Made by a program: the position numbers and the translations under genes. A model generated the notes under the pieces. That model had not been told where the DNA came from, ran no database searches, and saw only the letters and a list, made by a program, of their open reading frames with translations. Positions 46,762 to 54,294 of a DNA stretch of 64,000 nt are shown one piece after another (positions within the stretch are counted from its first letter, which is position 1; each line of letters begins with the position of its first letter). Where the stretch lies: contig NZ_WNZY01000010.1 in NCBI RefSeq assembly GCF_009725205.1, positions 62,001 to 126,000 of the forward strand, read 5' to 3'. This DNA comes from Paenibacillus timonensis. Lineage in GTDB: Bacteria; Bacillota; Bacilli; Paenibacillales; Paenibacillaceae.

Positions 46762-49120
46762 TGCGCCGATGGAGTTACTACGCATTGAGACCAATCTGTT
46801 TGATTTAAATATCAAAGGGAAGCCATTTCATCCAACCGTGGAAACGATGCAGCTTCATCGGCAGGAGGGGGAGGTGTGGGCGGACGCCCACTTTCAAGTA
46901 GAGGTTCTTTCTTCGAAAGTGGAGATGAGCTCGATTCAAGTCTTATCGCATGAGACCTTGGGTCTTCAAACTTGGAACCCTGGCGATCCGGCAGAGCCGC
47001 TGTTTTATGAAACTCAAGCTTATGAAATCGTAGTGGAGAAGAAACGAGAGGATCTACCGATCGTCTTCTTCCATGAAAATCTTCACTTACGTCAAGCGGT
47101 TAAACCCATAGGTCGGCATGGCCGTATTTTGTCAGGGATCCTTAACTTTCAGAATGAGGTTGGCCTCTCGGAACTAGAGCTTCGCCTGCACGGCGAGGTC
47201 ATCTTTAAGCTGCAGCTCGAAGTGTTCCCGTCCAAAATGGATTACAAGCGCGATTACGAAGTGATTTTGCAAGAGGTGAATGAGCAGATTTATAATCTGT
47301 CTTTTGACTTTCTGCGCAAGACGTTTCATCTTACCGGGTTAAGGGAGACACGGCATCAGAGTGTGACGGAGTTTTTTACGATATTACAGCAGGTTTTTGG
47401 GCAACTGACCCAAGGTATCGATCGGATCAAAAATGCCCCCCACTATAAAATGCGCCGTGAATCTCATCTTGTTGAGGCGTCGAAGGCGAAGCGCGTGGGG
47501 AAGGAGAATATCGCCTTTTTGCGCAAAAGGCCGGAGCTGTTTGTTCCGGGGCAGGAGCTACCTACGCATGTGCTTGAAACCCGGCGGTATATGGACTTCG
47601 ATACGGCGGAGAATCGGTTCATCCGCTGGGTGTTGCTGCGCATTACTTCGAAGCTAAAGGAACTACGGTCCTACGTTGCGAAAAAAGGAACCGCGGATCC
47701 CGTCTTGCTGAAGAAAATTGACGTGATGAGTTCGCAGTTGCAGCGGCTGTTACAGCAGGATTTTTTACAAGTAGGGGATATGAAGCAGGTTTCGATCACG
47801 CTGGTCCTGCAGATGGCACCGGGGTATCGGGAGGTCTATCGGATTTATCTCTTGCTGATGAAGGGGCTCTCGATTCAAGGGGATCTGTTCCGGTTATCGA
47901 TGAAGGATCTGGCGCAGTTGTATGAGTATTGGTGTTTCCTGAAAATCCACGATTTGATGCGGCGGAAATATGAGCTGGTGAGCCAGGATTTGATTAAGGT
48001 GAATCGGACGGGGCTATTTGTGACGCTGGATCGCGGGCGGAAGGCGAAGATGGTCTATCGGAATACGCGGAATGGCGAGGTTTTTACGCTCTACTACAAT
48101 TCCCTGCCTAAGGGAGATGGCTACTCCACGTTGGCGCAGAGACCCGATAATGTACTGACCTTGAAAAAGAATGATGCGGCGATTGAGTATAAGTATATTT
48201 TTGATGCGAAATACCGTTTGAATCCAGCCTATGAGGGGACGCCTTACTGGACGAAGTACAAGCGGCCGGGGCCTGAGGAGGACGACATCAACACAATGCA
48301 CCGATACCGGGATGCGATTGTGTACCAGGATCAACGGAACGGCGAGTATGAGCGGAGTATGTTTGGGGCGTATGTGCTGTTTCCGTATCCGGATGAGGCG
48401 AAGTTTAGGGAGCACTCTTTTTACAAAAGCATTCAGCTCGTCAACATCGGGGCGATCCCGTTTCTGCCGAACACGACGGAGTTGATGTACAACCTGCTGG
48501 AGGAGATCATCCAAGACAGCCCGGAGAAAGCCTACGAACGTTCCACTCGCCCTCGCGGGACGAAGGAATATTACTACAACAAGTTTGCGGGCAAGAATGT
48601 CCTGGTGGGTTCGCTCAGGGAGCCTTCCCAGCTTGAGATGGCTTTGAAGCATCAGTTCTACCATATGCCGCTGAAAAATATCGCCGACCACAAGCTTCTG
48701 ACTCAAATCGAATACATCGCGATGTGCCAGTCCCGCAAAAAGTTTCAAGGCCCCGGGAACACAGGGATTCATTGGTTTGGACGGGTTCGGGATTGGAAGG
48801 TGGTCCGGAGACGGGAAATCACGGAACGGCCGGCCCGGCCCGGGACGGAAGAGGAGCTCTATGTGAAGTTTACGATCGAACGTTGGGAGCGGCGGGACCA
48901 GCCGATTGCTCTAGGAGGGCAGGGGATTTACACCTGTCTCTACACGAGCAAGTACATGTTTGATCGGGCCAGTGAAATTGCCGAGTTGAAGCTGGAGAAT
49001 GAAGAGGACTTGCGGGAATGGCGCGAAGCTCGCAGATTGGGCAAGGTGAAAGTGCAACTGGATCATACGGATGTGGATTTGGCGGAGAAAGTGGTGGGGA
49101 TTCGGGTAAATCCTCTATAA
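46733..49120 (+). CDS. McrC-like nuclease (DUF2357 / PD-(D/E)xK), partner of the McrB-like GTPase
   Basis: 795 residues from ATG 46733, ten bases after CGGAGG (46717-46722) and inside the end of the mcrB-like gene. The N-terminal half is the DUF2357 region, with beta-rich and helical parts and the family-typical RRYMDFDTAENRFIRWVL. The nuclease core is around residue 480-560: AAIEYKYIFDAKYRL contains the Asp-Ala-Lys of the active site. With its partner it should form a type IV restriction complex that cuts modified DNA. It runs up to 46 nt before the third ssrA copy. Confidence 0.83.
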   Translation: MDSPLTGYRNAPMELLRIETNLFDLNIKGKPFHPTVETMQLHRQEGEVWADAHFQVEVLSSKVEMSSIQVLSHETLGLQTWNPGDPAEPLFYETQAYEIVVEKKREDLPIVFFHENLHLRQAVKPIGRHGRILSGILNFQNEVGLSELELRLHGEVIFKLQLEVFPSKMDYKRDYEVILQEVNEQIYNLSFDFLRKTFHLTGLRETRHQSVTEFFTILQQVFGQLTQGIDRIKNAPHYKMRRESHLVEASKAKRVGKENIAFLRKRPELFVPGQELPTHVLETRRYMDFDTAENRFIRWVLLRITSKLKELRSYVAKKGTADPVLLKKIDVMSSQLQRLLQQDFLQVGDMKQVSITLVLQMAPGYREVYRIYLLLMKGLSIQGDLFRLSMKDLAQLYEYWCFLKIHDLMRRKYELVSQDLIKVNRTGLFVTLDRGRKAKMVYRNTRNGEVFTLYYNSLPKGDGYSTLAQRPDNVLTLKKNDAAIEYKYIFDAKYRLNPAYEGTPYWTKYKRPGPEEDDINTMHRYRDAIVYQDQRNGEYERSMFGAYVLFPYPDEAKFREHSFYKSIQLVNIGAIPFLPNTTELMYNLLEEIIQDSPEKAYERSTRPRGTKEYYYNKFAGKNVLVGSLREPSQLEMALKHQFYHMPLKNIADHKLLTQIEYIAMCQSRKKFQGPGNTGIHWFGRVRDWKVVRRREITERPARPGTEEELYVKFTIERWERRDQPIALGGQGIYTCLYTSKYMFDRASEIAELKLENEEDLREWREARRLGKVKVQLDHTDVDLAEKVVGIRVNPL

Positions 49121-49166
49121 TGCTATGATCACAACAGAGGGGCGACTCCCGTGTGGCTTAGAATCG

Positions 49167-49248
49167 GTTGACGTCATAACTGTCACTACACCCGTAGAAA
49201 CCTATGTGGTGTTGCCTTCGGACAGGGTTTCGACGCCCTTCGCCTCTA
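49167..49248 (+). repeat. Third ssrA 3' copy (end of cassette 2)
   Basis: 82 nt matching the last 82 nt of ssrA with about eight substitutions. It retains the shared TGTCACTACACCCGTAGAAA and CTTCGGACAGG blocks and the acceptor 3' strand (CGCCTCTA). It is more diverged than the copy at 36308-36617 and too short to function. Confidence 0.9.
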
Positions 49249-49264
49249 TACCGCTTATTAGAAG

Positions 49265-49289
49265 AGACACCGGGTCAGGTGTCTTTTTT
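49265..49289 (+). terminator. Terminator after the third ssrA copy
   Basis: AGACACC (49265-49271) pairs with GGTGTCT (49278-49284), six-base loop, then a T-run. Confidence 0.85.
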
Positions 49290-49347
49290 CTTTGATATTT
49301 TTGGTATATATAGTACTCTATTGATATCAGTTTAGTGGAGGGGTTGT

Positions 49348-50097
49348 ATGTTAGCATATATTGACGAGAGTGGCTTTCCTCATCCAAATGATGAAACCCA
49401 AAACCCCGTACTTGCAGCAGTATGCATCCCTAAGGATGAAGTAAGGAATATCATGCAGCGAATGTACAATATCAAAATGGATTTGTACGGGCGTCATGAT
49501 GTGGAACTTAAAGCAGTGAATGTCCTTAAGCCAAAGTCAATTACTAAAAATATCAACAATAAAGTATTTGCAGATCGAGTTGTAAACGAGATTCTATGTA
49601 ATATTATGAACTTGAAAGTTTTTGGAATAGTGATGGAAAAACCTGAAGAACCGCTTCAAGTGGAGGGAGGTACATTCCCTAATCACTACAGGTTCTTGCT
49701 TCAACGTATTAATGGGTATTCCTATATGCGGGGGAAGAAGTGTATAGTCTCTTTCGATTCTCAGGATGAGGGGAACGACATGTTAATCTCTCACAAAATG
49801 AAAAACTATTTATTCCGCTCTGGGGAAGGAAATAACTGCACTTCAATTGTGGAATCGGCATTCTTTGTAAGTTCAAAGGTAGAAGAAGGTATACAACTTG
49901 CTGATTTATGCGCAGGTGTCATCAGAAAATACCATGAACTTTGTGTCGGGGCAACTACAATGGACCCTTTCTCAACTTGGGTTAATGAATTATATTCTAA
50001 AATTCAATCACGAACTTGTTTAGTTCCCTCTCCTCATGGCGATCAACAACTGCATGGGATTTACAAAATTCCATTACGCTTATTGACAAGAGGATAG
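49348..50097 (+). CDS. DUF3800 protein (putative RNase H-fold nuclease)
   Basis: 249 residues. The family signature YIDESG is at residues 4-9 (Asp6 and Glu7 acidic pair). Acidic residues follow in VSFDSQDEGND (about 135-145), with GIQLADLCAGVIRKYHEL near the end. DUF3800 proteins are predicted RNase H-like enzymes of unknown target, common in defence loci. GGAGGGG precedes the ATG. It is the only protein gene of cassette 3 and is followed within 35 bp by two small RNA units, a linkage that has been seen for this family. Confidence 0.85.
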   Translation: MLAYIDESGFPHPNDETQNPVLAAVCIPKDEVRNIMQRMYNIKMDLYGRHDVELKAVNVLKPKSITKNINNKVFADRVVNEILCNIMNLKVFGIVMEKPEEPLQVEGGTFPNHYRFLLQRINGYSYMRGKKCIVSFDSQDEGNDMLISHKMKNYLFRSGEGNNCTSIVESAFFVSSKVEEGIQLADLCAGVIRKYHELCVGATTMDPFSTWVNELYSKIQSRTCLVPSPHGDQQLHGIYKIPLRLLTRG

Positions 50098-50132
50098 AAT
50101 AATTTCATTCCAAGTGGGTTATATATGTAGTG

Positions 50133-50184
50133 AGACTGGTGTTGTGGTTCTGTCCAGGAGCTGCCTCGTGCTGGTCTCATTTTT
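50133..50184 (+). ncRNA. Candidate small RNA unit A downstream of the DUF3800 gene
   Basis: The 45-nt unit (50133-50177) is identical to 50230-50274. Its ends pair (AGACTGG with CTGGTCT, seven bp including two G-U), and a T-run follows (50180-50184), so it can end its own transcript. A TATATA at 50120-50125 fits a -10 at the right distance, but the -35 is poor. Expression from read-through of the DUF3800 gene is also possible. Confidence 0.55.
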
Positions 50185-50193
50185 GTAAAAAGG

Positions 50194-50221
50194 TTGACAT
50201 CAATATCTGATATTGTATAAT
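50194..50221 (+). promoter_or_regulatory. Consensus SigA promoter driving small RNA unit B
   Basis: TTGACA (50194-50199) and TATAAT (50216-50221) with a 16-bp spacer. Both hexamers are perfect consensus. The predicted start (about 50228-50230) falls exactly on the first base of the repeat unit, and no open frame follows. Confidence 0.85.
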
Positions 50222-50229
50222 AACCTCAA

Positions 50230-50285
50230 AGACTGGTGTTGTGGTTCTGTCCAGGAGCTGCCTCGTGCTGGTCTTGTTTTATTTT
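50230..50285 (+). ncRNA. Candidate small RNA unit B downstream of the DUF3800 gene
   Basis: The second identical 45-nt unit (50230-50274), directly under a perfect promoter and followed by TTGTTTTATTTT. A transcript of about 50-56 nt with the AGACTGG/CTGGTCT closing stem and small inner helices such as CTG-TC-CAG is predicted. Structured RNAs linked to DUF3800 genes have been described in comparative surveys (the DUF3800 RNA motifs). Whether this belongs to one of those classes could not be tested. Confidence 0.65.
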
Positions 50286-50296
50286 AAGGTGATATT

Positions 50297-50337
50297 TGAC
50301 TTCAATAATGTCACTGCACCCCTTGCCTCCATATGTA
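50297..50337 (+). repeat. Fourth, shortest ssrA remnant (distal end of the island)
   Basis: Contains TGTCACTGCACCCC joined directly to CTTGCCTCCATATGTAG. It resembles two pieces of the ssrA 3' region with about 40 nt (the T arm) deleted. The last 12 bases, CCTCCATATGTA, also match the bases just past the real ssrA end (33570-33579). It marks the probable original chromosomal junction. Confidence 0.72.
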
Positions 50338-50345
50338 GAATAAAA

Positions 50346-50367
50346 GCCCTGACCGAATGGTCGGGGC
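50346..50367. terminator. Hairpin terminator at the island's right edge
   Basis: GCCCTGACC (50346-50354) pairs with GGTCGGGGC (50359-50367, one G-U), four-base loop. On the minus strand it is followed by TTTTATT and serves the GH120 gene. On the plus side the T-rich tail is weaker. It was probably the original ssrA terminator. Confidence 0.75.
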
Positions 50368-50378
50368 CCTTCTTCTAT

Positions 50379-52403
50379 CTAAAATTCAAAATCAAAGCGA
50401 CCCTCTTCACTCCATTCAAACGGACCGGGTGTGACATCTACATCAGGTCTCTTTGTCCCGAAAAAGTCGGAATCAAAACGATAAAGAGTGCCGTCCGGCT
50501 CCTCATACTTCATCTCGGCGTGATAAGTCTTACCTAGCAGGTCGGTGGTCACCAATAGGGCAGAGGCTCCCCGAAGCCATTCGGGCGCATGGACCTGAAT
50601 TTGCACTTTGCCCTGCGCAGGATGAACCTGAACGGTGATGCCCTTCTGCGCATAGATTTTCGCATGGGGTTCATGACTGCCTGGAACCGCATGGTTAAGA
50701 TATACATTTCCACCCATAGCCACCGGCAGAACGGCATTTCCGATAAAGAAATCCTTTGCGGCATCGCCTAGCTCAGCAAGCTCCTCTTTGGTATATTCCC
50801 ACCATTTCTTATCTTTTGCATCAGGATGGTTGTCGTAGCCTCCCAGTCCCACCGCATGCAGATAGCAGATGGAATCGTCCGGAACCCCATCCATGACCGT
50901 CTTCCCGTTCTCTCCAACTTCATCCCTTGGTTTAAGTGGAAGATGCTCGAAAAAGGTGATGGGAACCGGCTCCTGATTCGCACCTTCATCCCCCAAAAAG
51001 ATGTTGTTATAGTACCTGTCATCGCCCCCGGTGATATTGGAGTACCCTGCCATTGCCGTCTCGTGAGGGAAGTGATACGGCGTAGTACGGGTAATCTCGG
51101 AACGAACGACAAATCGGCCTGCAAACAAATTATGGACAAAGGCTCCGCCCTGCGCCATATTTCGGAAGTTCATAGGAGAGAGGAACAGATTGTGATCCGC
51201 TAGATACGGACCATGGCAAACCTCAACGAACAAGTCTTCGGATAGGTTGTCAAAAAATACATTGCGGCTGATGCGGGTGCCCTGTGCTTGCCAGTCAAGC
51301 CAAAGTGCACGGTAACAGCTATAGATGATATTTTCACAAATTTGAGTATCCAGGGAAGCATGCAGTTTGATTCCTGCGACTTCGGCACCGTGTCTGAGCC
51401 GTTTGTGGTGAATATTATAAATCCGGTTCTGATAAATGCGGCTGAAGGCTGCCCCCATATGGCCCACGATACCTGCCTGTTCGCAATCATGAATCACATT
51501 GCCTCGAACGATGTGACTGCCGACTCGATCTTTATGCCAACCGGAGCGTAATGCGCGCAAAATAACTTCCTGCTCACGTTGCGTACCGCCCTTAATATGC
51601 TTCCCCGAAGACTGGGTGTGACCGGTACCGATTTCGGTACCCAGACTGATCCCCACGCATTTGGATTCACTGATGATATTGTTTTCAATAATCCAACCCT
51701 TGCTCCAGTGGGGTCCGATCAAACCCTCCTGGTAGTCCGTAGGCGGCGCCCATTGTGGAGAGGCCTGACGAAGCGTGAATCCGCTTACAGTTATGTAGTT
51801 AAGTCCCGGTTTCTCAGGCCAGAAGCAATAAGGACGGACATTGATTTCAACATTTTCCTTACGAGGATCTTTTCCGCCAAAATTGGCCCAGATCTTGGTT
51901 GCTGCAGATCCAACCTCGGCATACCACGTTAACAGCGAGTCTTTGGGATATTTGGCTTCGGGCCAAACTTCGGGCTGGTGAACCTTCTCGACACGATCGC
52001 ATTCATACAGAGATTTGCCATCCAAATAGACATCCCCGAGATGAACCGGGAAGGGCCCGTCAAACACCCAGTCTCCACGGAGTTCCTCTTCAAAGGGATT
52101 ACGAACGGAAAATAGGGAGTTAGGTACTTCTGTACTCCAAACAGGGCCACCCTCAGACTTCCAGTCCGTAATCCGTTCAGCTCCTGTTATGACGACTTCC
52201 CCGTCGCCTGCGGATCGATAGATGATTCGATGCTCCGCTGTTCCTCCATGAGCCGGGTTCACCCATTCCCTGTATACTCCGGAATGAACGATAACCGTAT
52301 CCCCAGCCATGGCAAGAGCCGCAGCGCGTGATATCGTACGAAAGGGTTGATCCATTGTTCCACTTGCCTGATCATTCCCATGCATGGATACATGGTATTC
52401 CAT
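50379..52403 (-). CDS. Beta-xylosidase of glycoside hydrolase family 120 (right-handed beta-helix)
   Basis: 674 residues, no signal peptide, so cytosolic. It opens MEYHVSMHGNDQASGTMDQPF and continues with AMAGDTVIVHSGVYREW, then beta-helix repeats. The GH120 catalytic pair is recognisable: the aspartate in RALWLDWQAQGTR (nucleophile) and the glutamate in DLFVEVCHGPYL (acid/base), 23 residues apart as in Thermoanaerobacterium XylC. GLIGPHWSKGWIIENN and VAGIKLHASLD are also family hallmarks. It releases xylose from short xylo-oligosaccharides. AAGGAG lies seven bases before the ATG. It is monocistronic, just outside the island. Confidence 0.85.
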   Translation of the reverse strand: MEYHVSMHGNDQASGTMDQPFRTISRAAALAMAGDTVIVHSGVYREWVNPAHGGTAEHRIIYRSAGDGEVVITGAERITDWKSEGGPVWSTEVPNSLFSVRNPFEEELRGDWVFDGPFPVHLGDVYLDGKSLYECDRVEKVHQPEVWPEAKYPKDSLLTWYAEVGSAATKIWANFGGKDPRKENVEINVRPYCFWPEKPGLNYITVSGFTLRQASPQWAPPTDYQEGLIGPHWSKGWIIENNIISESKCVGISLGTEIGTGHTQSSGKHIKGGTQREQEVILRALRSGWHKDRVGSHIVRGNVIHDCEQAGIVGHMGAAFSRIYQNRIYNIHHKRLRHGAEVAGIKLHASLDTQICENIIYSCYRALWLDWQAQGTRISRNVFFDNLSEDLFVEVCHGPYLADHNLFLSPMNFRNMAQGGAFVHNLFAGRFVVRSEITRTTPYHFPHETAMAGYSNITGGDDRYYNNIFLGDEGANQEPVPITFFEHLPLKPRDEVGENGKTVMDGVPDDSICYLHAVGLGGYDNHPDAKDKKWWEYTKEELAELGDAAKDFFIGNAVLPVAMGGNVYLNHAVPGSHEPHAKIYAQKGITVQVHPAQGKVQIQVHAPEWLRGASALLVTTDLLGKTYHAEMKYEEPDGTLYRFDSDFFGTKRPDVDVTPGPFEWSEEGRFDFEF

Positions 52404-52488
52404 AAGGACACTCCTTCTTCCTACCTATCGGATGTCGCCTGTTTAAACGGCTATAAATATTGTACAAATGATGGCCGGAATGGTCAAA

Positions 52489-52523
52489 AAGTTGTAACCC
52501 GCTCACTGAGCGGGTTACAACTT
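52489..52523 (-). terminator. Terminator of the short-chain dehydrogenase gene
   Basis: A perfect palindrome with 17-base arms around a single central base (52489-52505 with 52507-52523). On the minus strand TTTTT follows. The near-absent loop means the innermost pairs must open. Confidence 0.85.
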
Positions 52524-52540
52524 CCAAAGCCTTTATTCGT

Positions 52541-53443
52541 TTATTTTCCCGCCCCGAACTCATACCTGACCTGCGTCAGCTCCTCCGAAACCGCCCATAA
52601 TCTCCGCGCGATGGCTTCGTCATGGGAGCGTGGACTCGATTCGACTTTCTTGGGGAAGCCACGCAATTCGAGAAGGCTTGGCCCAAAGTAATCGCCGCCT
52701 TGGACGTCTGACGCAGTGGCCGCGTAAAGGGTCGGCAAGACGCCCATTTTCGGGGGCTGCGCGAACATCGGGTTCAGGCGTCGCATGAAGTTGGAGTGCC
52801 TTAGCGCATTGGTCGCGGACCAGCCCGGGTGTGCAGCTACTGCAAGAGTGGATTGGCCGGCGGTAACCAGCCGACGCTGCAGTTCATAGGTGAACAGGAG
52901 ATTCGCCAGCTTGCTCTGAGCATAGCCGAGCGATGGCTTGTAATTCCGTTCCAGGTTCAGGTCATCAAAGTGGATGATTCCCGACCGATGCGAAATACTG
53001 CTTACGGTCACGATGCGTGCACCCGGCGTCGCGCCGAGCAGATCCAGCAGCAAGCCGGTCAGCGCAAAATGCCCTAGGTGGTTCGTCCCGAATTGCTGCT
53101 CGAAGCCCTGTACGGTCTTCCCGTAAGGGGGATGCGCCACGCCAGCGTTATTGATCAGGAGATCCAGCCGCTGATAGTTTTGGCGAAAGGCTGTCGCAAA
53201 AGCGCGGACGGAGGCCAGATCGCCCAAATCGAGCGCCATCACTACGACTTTGCCCGACGGCTTATGTATCCGGTCAGCGGCCAGGTTGGCATTGGCGATA
53301 CTGCGGCAGGCCATAATGACCGTCGCCCCTTTGCTGGCTAGCGCCCGCGCCGCTTCCCAGCCAATCCCGCTGTTGGCTCCGGTTACGATCGCCACTCGTC
53401 CGGTCTGATCCGGCATGTGGTTTTCTGTCCAGGTTGTTGTCAT
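52541..53443 (-). CDS. Short-chain dehydrogenase/reductase
   Basis: 300 residues from ATG 53443, with AGGAAGGA eight bases upstream; the open frame begins eight codons earlier without support. It has a Rossmann fold with TGANSGIG (cofactor loop), NNAGVAHPPYG, the catalytic serine in VSSISHRSG and YAQSK (Tyr/Lys). It resembles retinol dehydrogenase/WWOX-like bacterial SDRs, NAD(P)-dependent, substrate unknown. The divergent TetR-type gene is probably its regulator. Confidence 0.88.
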   Translation of the reverse strand: MTTTWTENHMPDQTGRVAIVTGANSGIGWEAARALASKGATVIMACRSIANANLAADRIHKPSGKVVVMALDLGDLASVRAFATAFRQNYQRLDLLINNAGVAHPPYGKTVQGFEQQFGTNHLGHFALTGLLLDLLGATPGARIVTVSSISHRSGIIHFDDLNLERNYKPSLGYAQSKLANLLFTYELQRRLVTAGQSTLAVAAHPGWSATNALRHSNFMRRLNPMFAQPPKMGVLPTLYAATASDVQGGDYFGPSLLELRGFPKKVESSPRSHDEAIARRLWAVSEELTQVRYEFGAGK

Positions 53444-53477
53444 ATCGTTTCGTCCTTCCTTGGTCATCCTACCTACT

Positions 53478-53513
53478 TTATAGCTTTCACTGATTACACT
53501 GTCTGTGCTAATC
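53478..53513. promoter_or_regulatory. Divergent control region of the SDR and TetR-type genes
   Basis: An imperfect palindrome GATTACAC-TGTCT-GTGCTAATC (53492-53513) lies just upstream of a TATAAA -10 on the minus strand (53483-53478). A regulator bound here would block SDR transcription. The -35 is poor. Confidence 0.4.
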
Positions 53514-53621
53514 TTATCTAAGCAATTTAGGTCTTACAACCAATAAATGAGCGCATTCGTGGCTTATCCAACATACGCCCCGATTTGTTGTTTTTATCCT
53601 GATAGAGAGGAGAGGCTTAAC

Positions 53622-54203
53622 ATGCTCACGAACCCCAACGATCCCCGTGTAAAAAGAACGCGTCAGCTCCTGATGCAAGCTTTTATGGAATTGCTGGAGC
53701 AGAAGAAGAATGTCTCTTCGATTACCATACAAGAGATTACGGCCTACGCGACCGTAAATCGCTCGACGTTCTATGCGCATTTTGAAGACAAATTTACGTT
53801 TCTGGAGAGCTGGATGAGGGAGAAATTCCTGGAGAAGTTGGAGGATGAGCTGCCGAATGCGGCTTTATCCGATATCGGGAGCCTGCGAACGCTGATTTTG
53901 ATCGTGTTCGATTTTCTCTTCTGTACGCGTCCGTATATGTCTTTGGCGGATCGTCAGTATGAGACCTTGTTTGAGCTCGTGATGCAAAAGGAACTCTATG
54001 ACCTCTTATATGCCTGGTTAAGCGAGCAAGCGGAACCTTCCGTTTCGGTCAAGACGGTGGAGACGACCGCCCGGATCGCAAGCTGGGGCATCTTTGGATC
54101 AGCGATGGAGTGGAGCAGGCAACCGCAGCAGAGTTCGGCGGAAGACCTGGCGCGGGATGTTCTAGTGGTCGTTGCCGCAGGTTTAGCCCCCGTCACCGGA
54201 TAA
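53622..54203 (+). CDS. TetR/AcrR-type regulator
   Basis: 193 residues from ATG 53622 after GAGAGGAGAGG. The HTH has the order of small TetR regulators (KRTRQLLMQAFMELLEQK, ITIQEITAYATVNRSTFYAHF). The C-terminal helical domain is of the TetR_C type found with HTH proteins of the DhaS/YsiA-like group. It is divergent from the SDR gene and probably represses it. Confidence 0.82.
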   Translation: MLTNPNDPRVKRTRQLLMQAFMELLEQKKNVSSITIQEITAYATVNRSTFYAHFEDKFTFLESWMREKFLEKLEDELPNAALSDIGSLRTLILIVFDFLFCTRPYMSLADRQYETLFELVMQKELYDLLYAWLSEQAEPSVSVKTVETTARIASWGIFGSAMEWSRQPQQSSAEDLARDVLVVVAAGLAPVTG

Positions 54204-54294
54204 TAGAAGAGCAGCATCCCTGTTAGACAAAACAGCCAGAGATTACTTACAATAGGCTTAATAGAATCGATGGGAAGGATACAGGGCGGCTGTG

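Larger units (their letters stand above)
33574..50337. mobile_element. Island of three cassettes accreted at the 3' end of ssrA
   Basis: The stretch between the intact tmRNA gene and the roughly 41-nt remnant at 50297-50337 is divided by further ssrA 3' copies at 36308-36617 and 49167-49248. Cargo of cassette 1 (to 36617): AAA ATPase plus RloB-like protein. Cassette 2 (to 49248): small regulators, Mrr-type nuclease, membrane protein, nuclease-STAND protein, McrBC-like pair. Cassette 3: DUF3800 protein and two small RNA units. The left two-thirds are clearly more AT-rich than the chromosome. No integrase, transposase or replication gene is seen. The boundaries are inferred from the repeats. 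Confidence 0.8.

Noticed and set aside
50133-50274. Possible CRISPR array or tRNA-like repeats
   Set aside because: Only two copies, and the spacer contains a perfect promoter and a T-run terminator, so two RNA genes explain it better.
50241-50537. 98-codon frame across small RNA unit B and the island edge
   Set aside because: It crosses a T-run, the ssrA remnant and a terminator and has no ribosome site.
52372-52563. 63-codon minus-strand frame through the SDR terminator
   Set aside because: It reads through a perfect 35-base palindrome and has no ribosome site.
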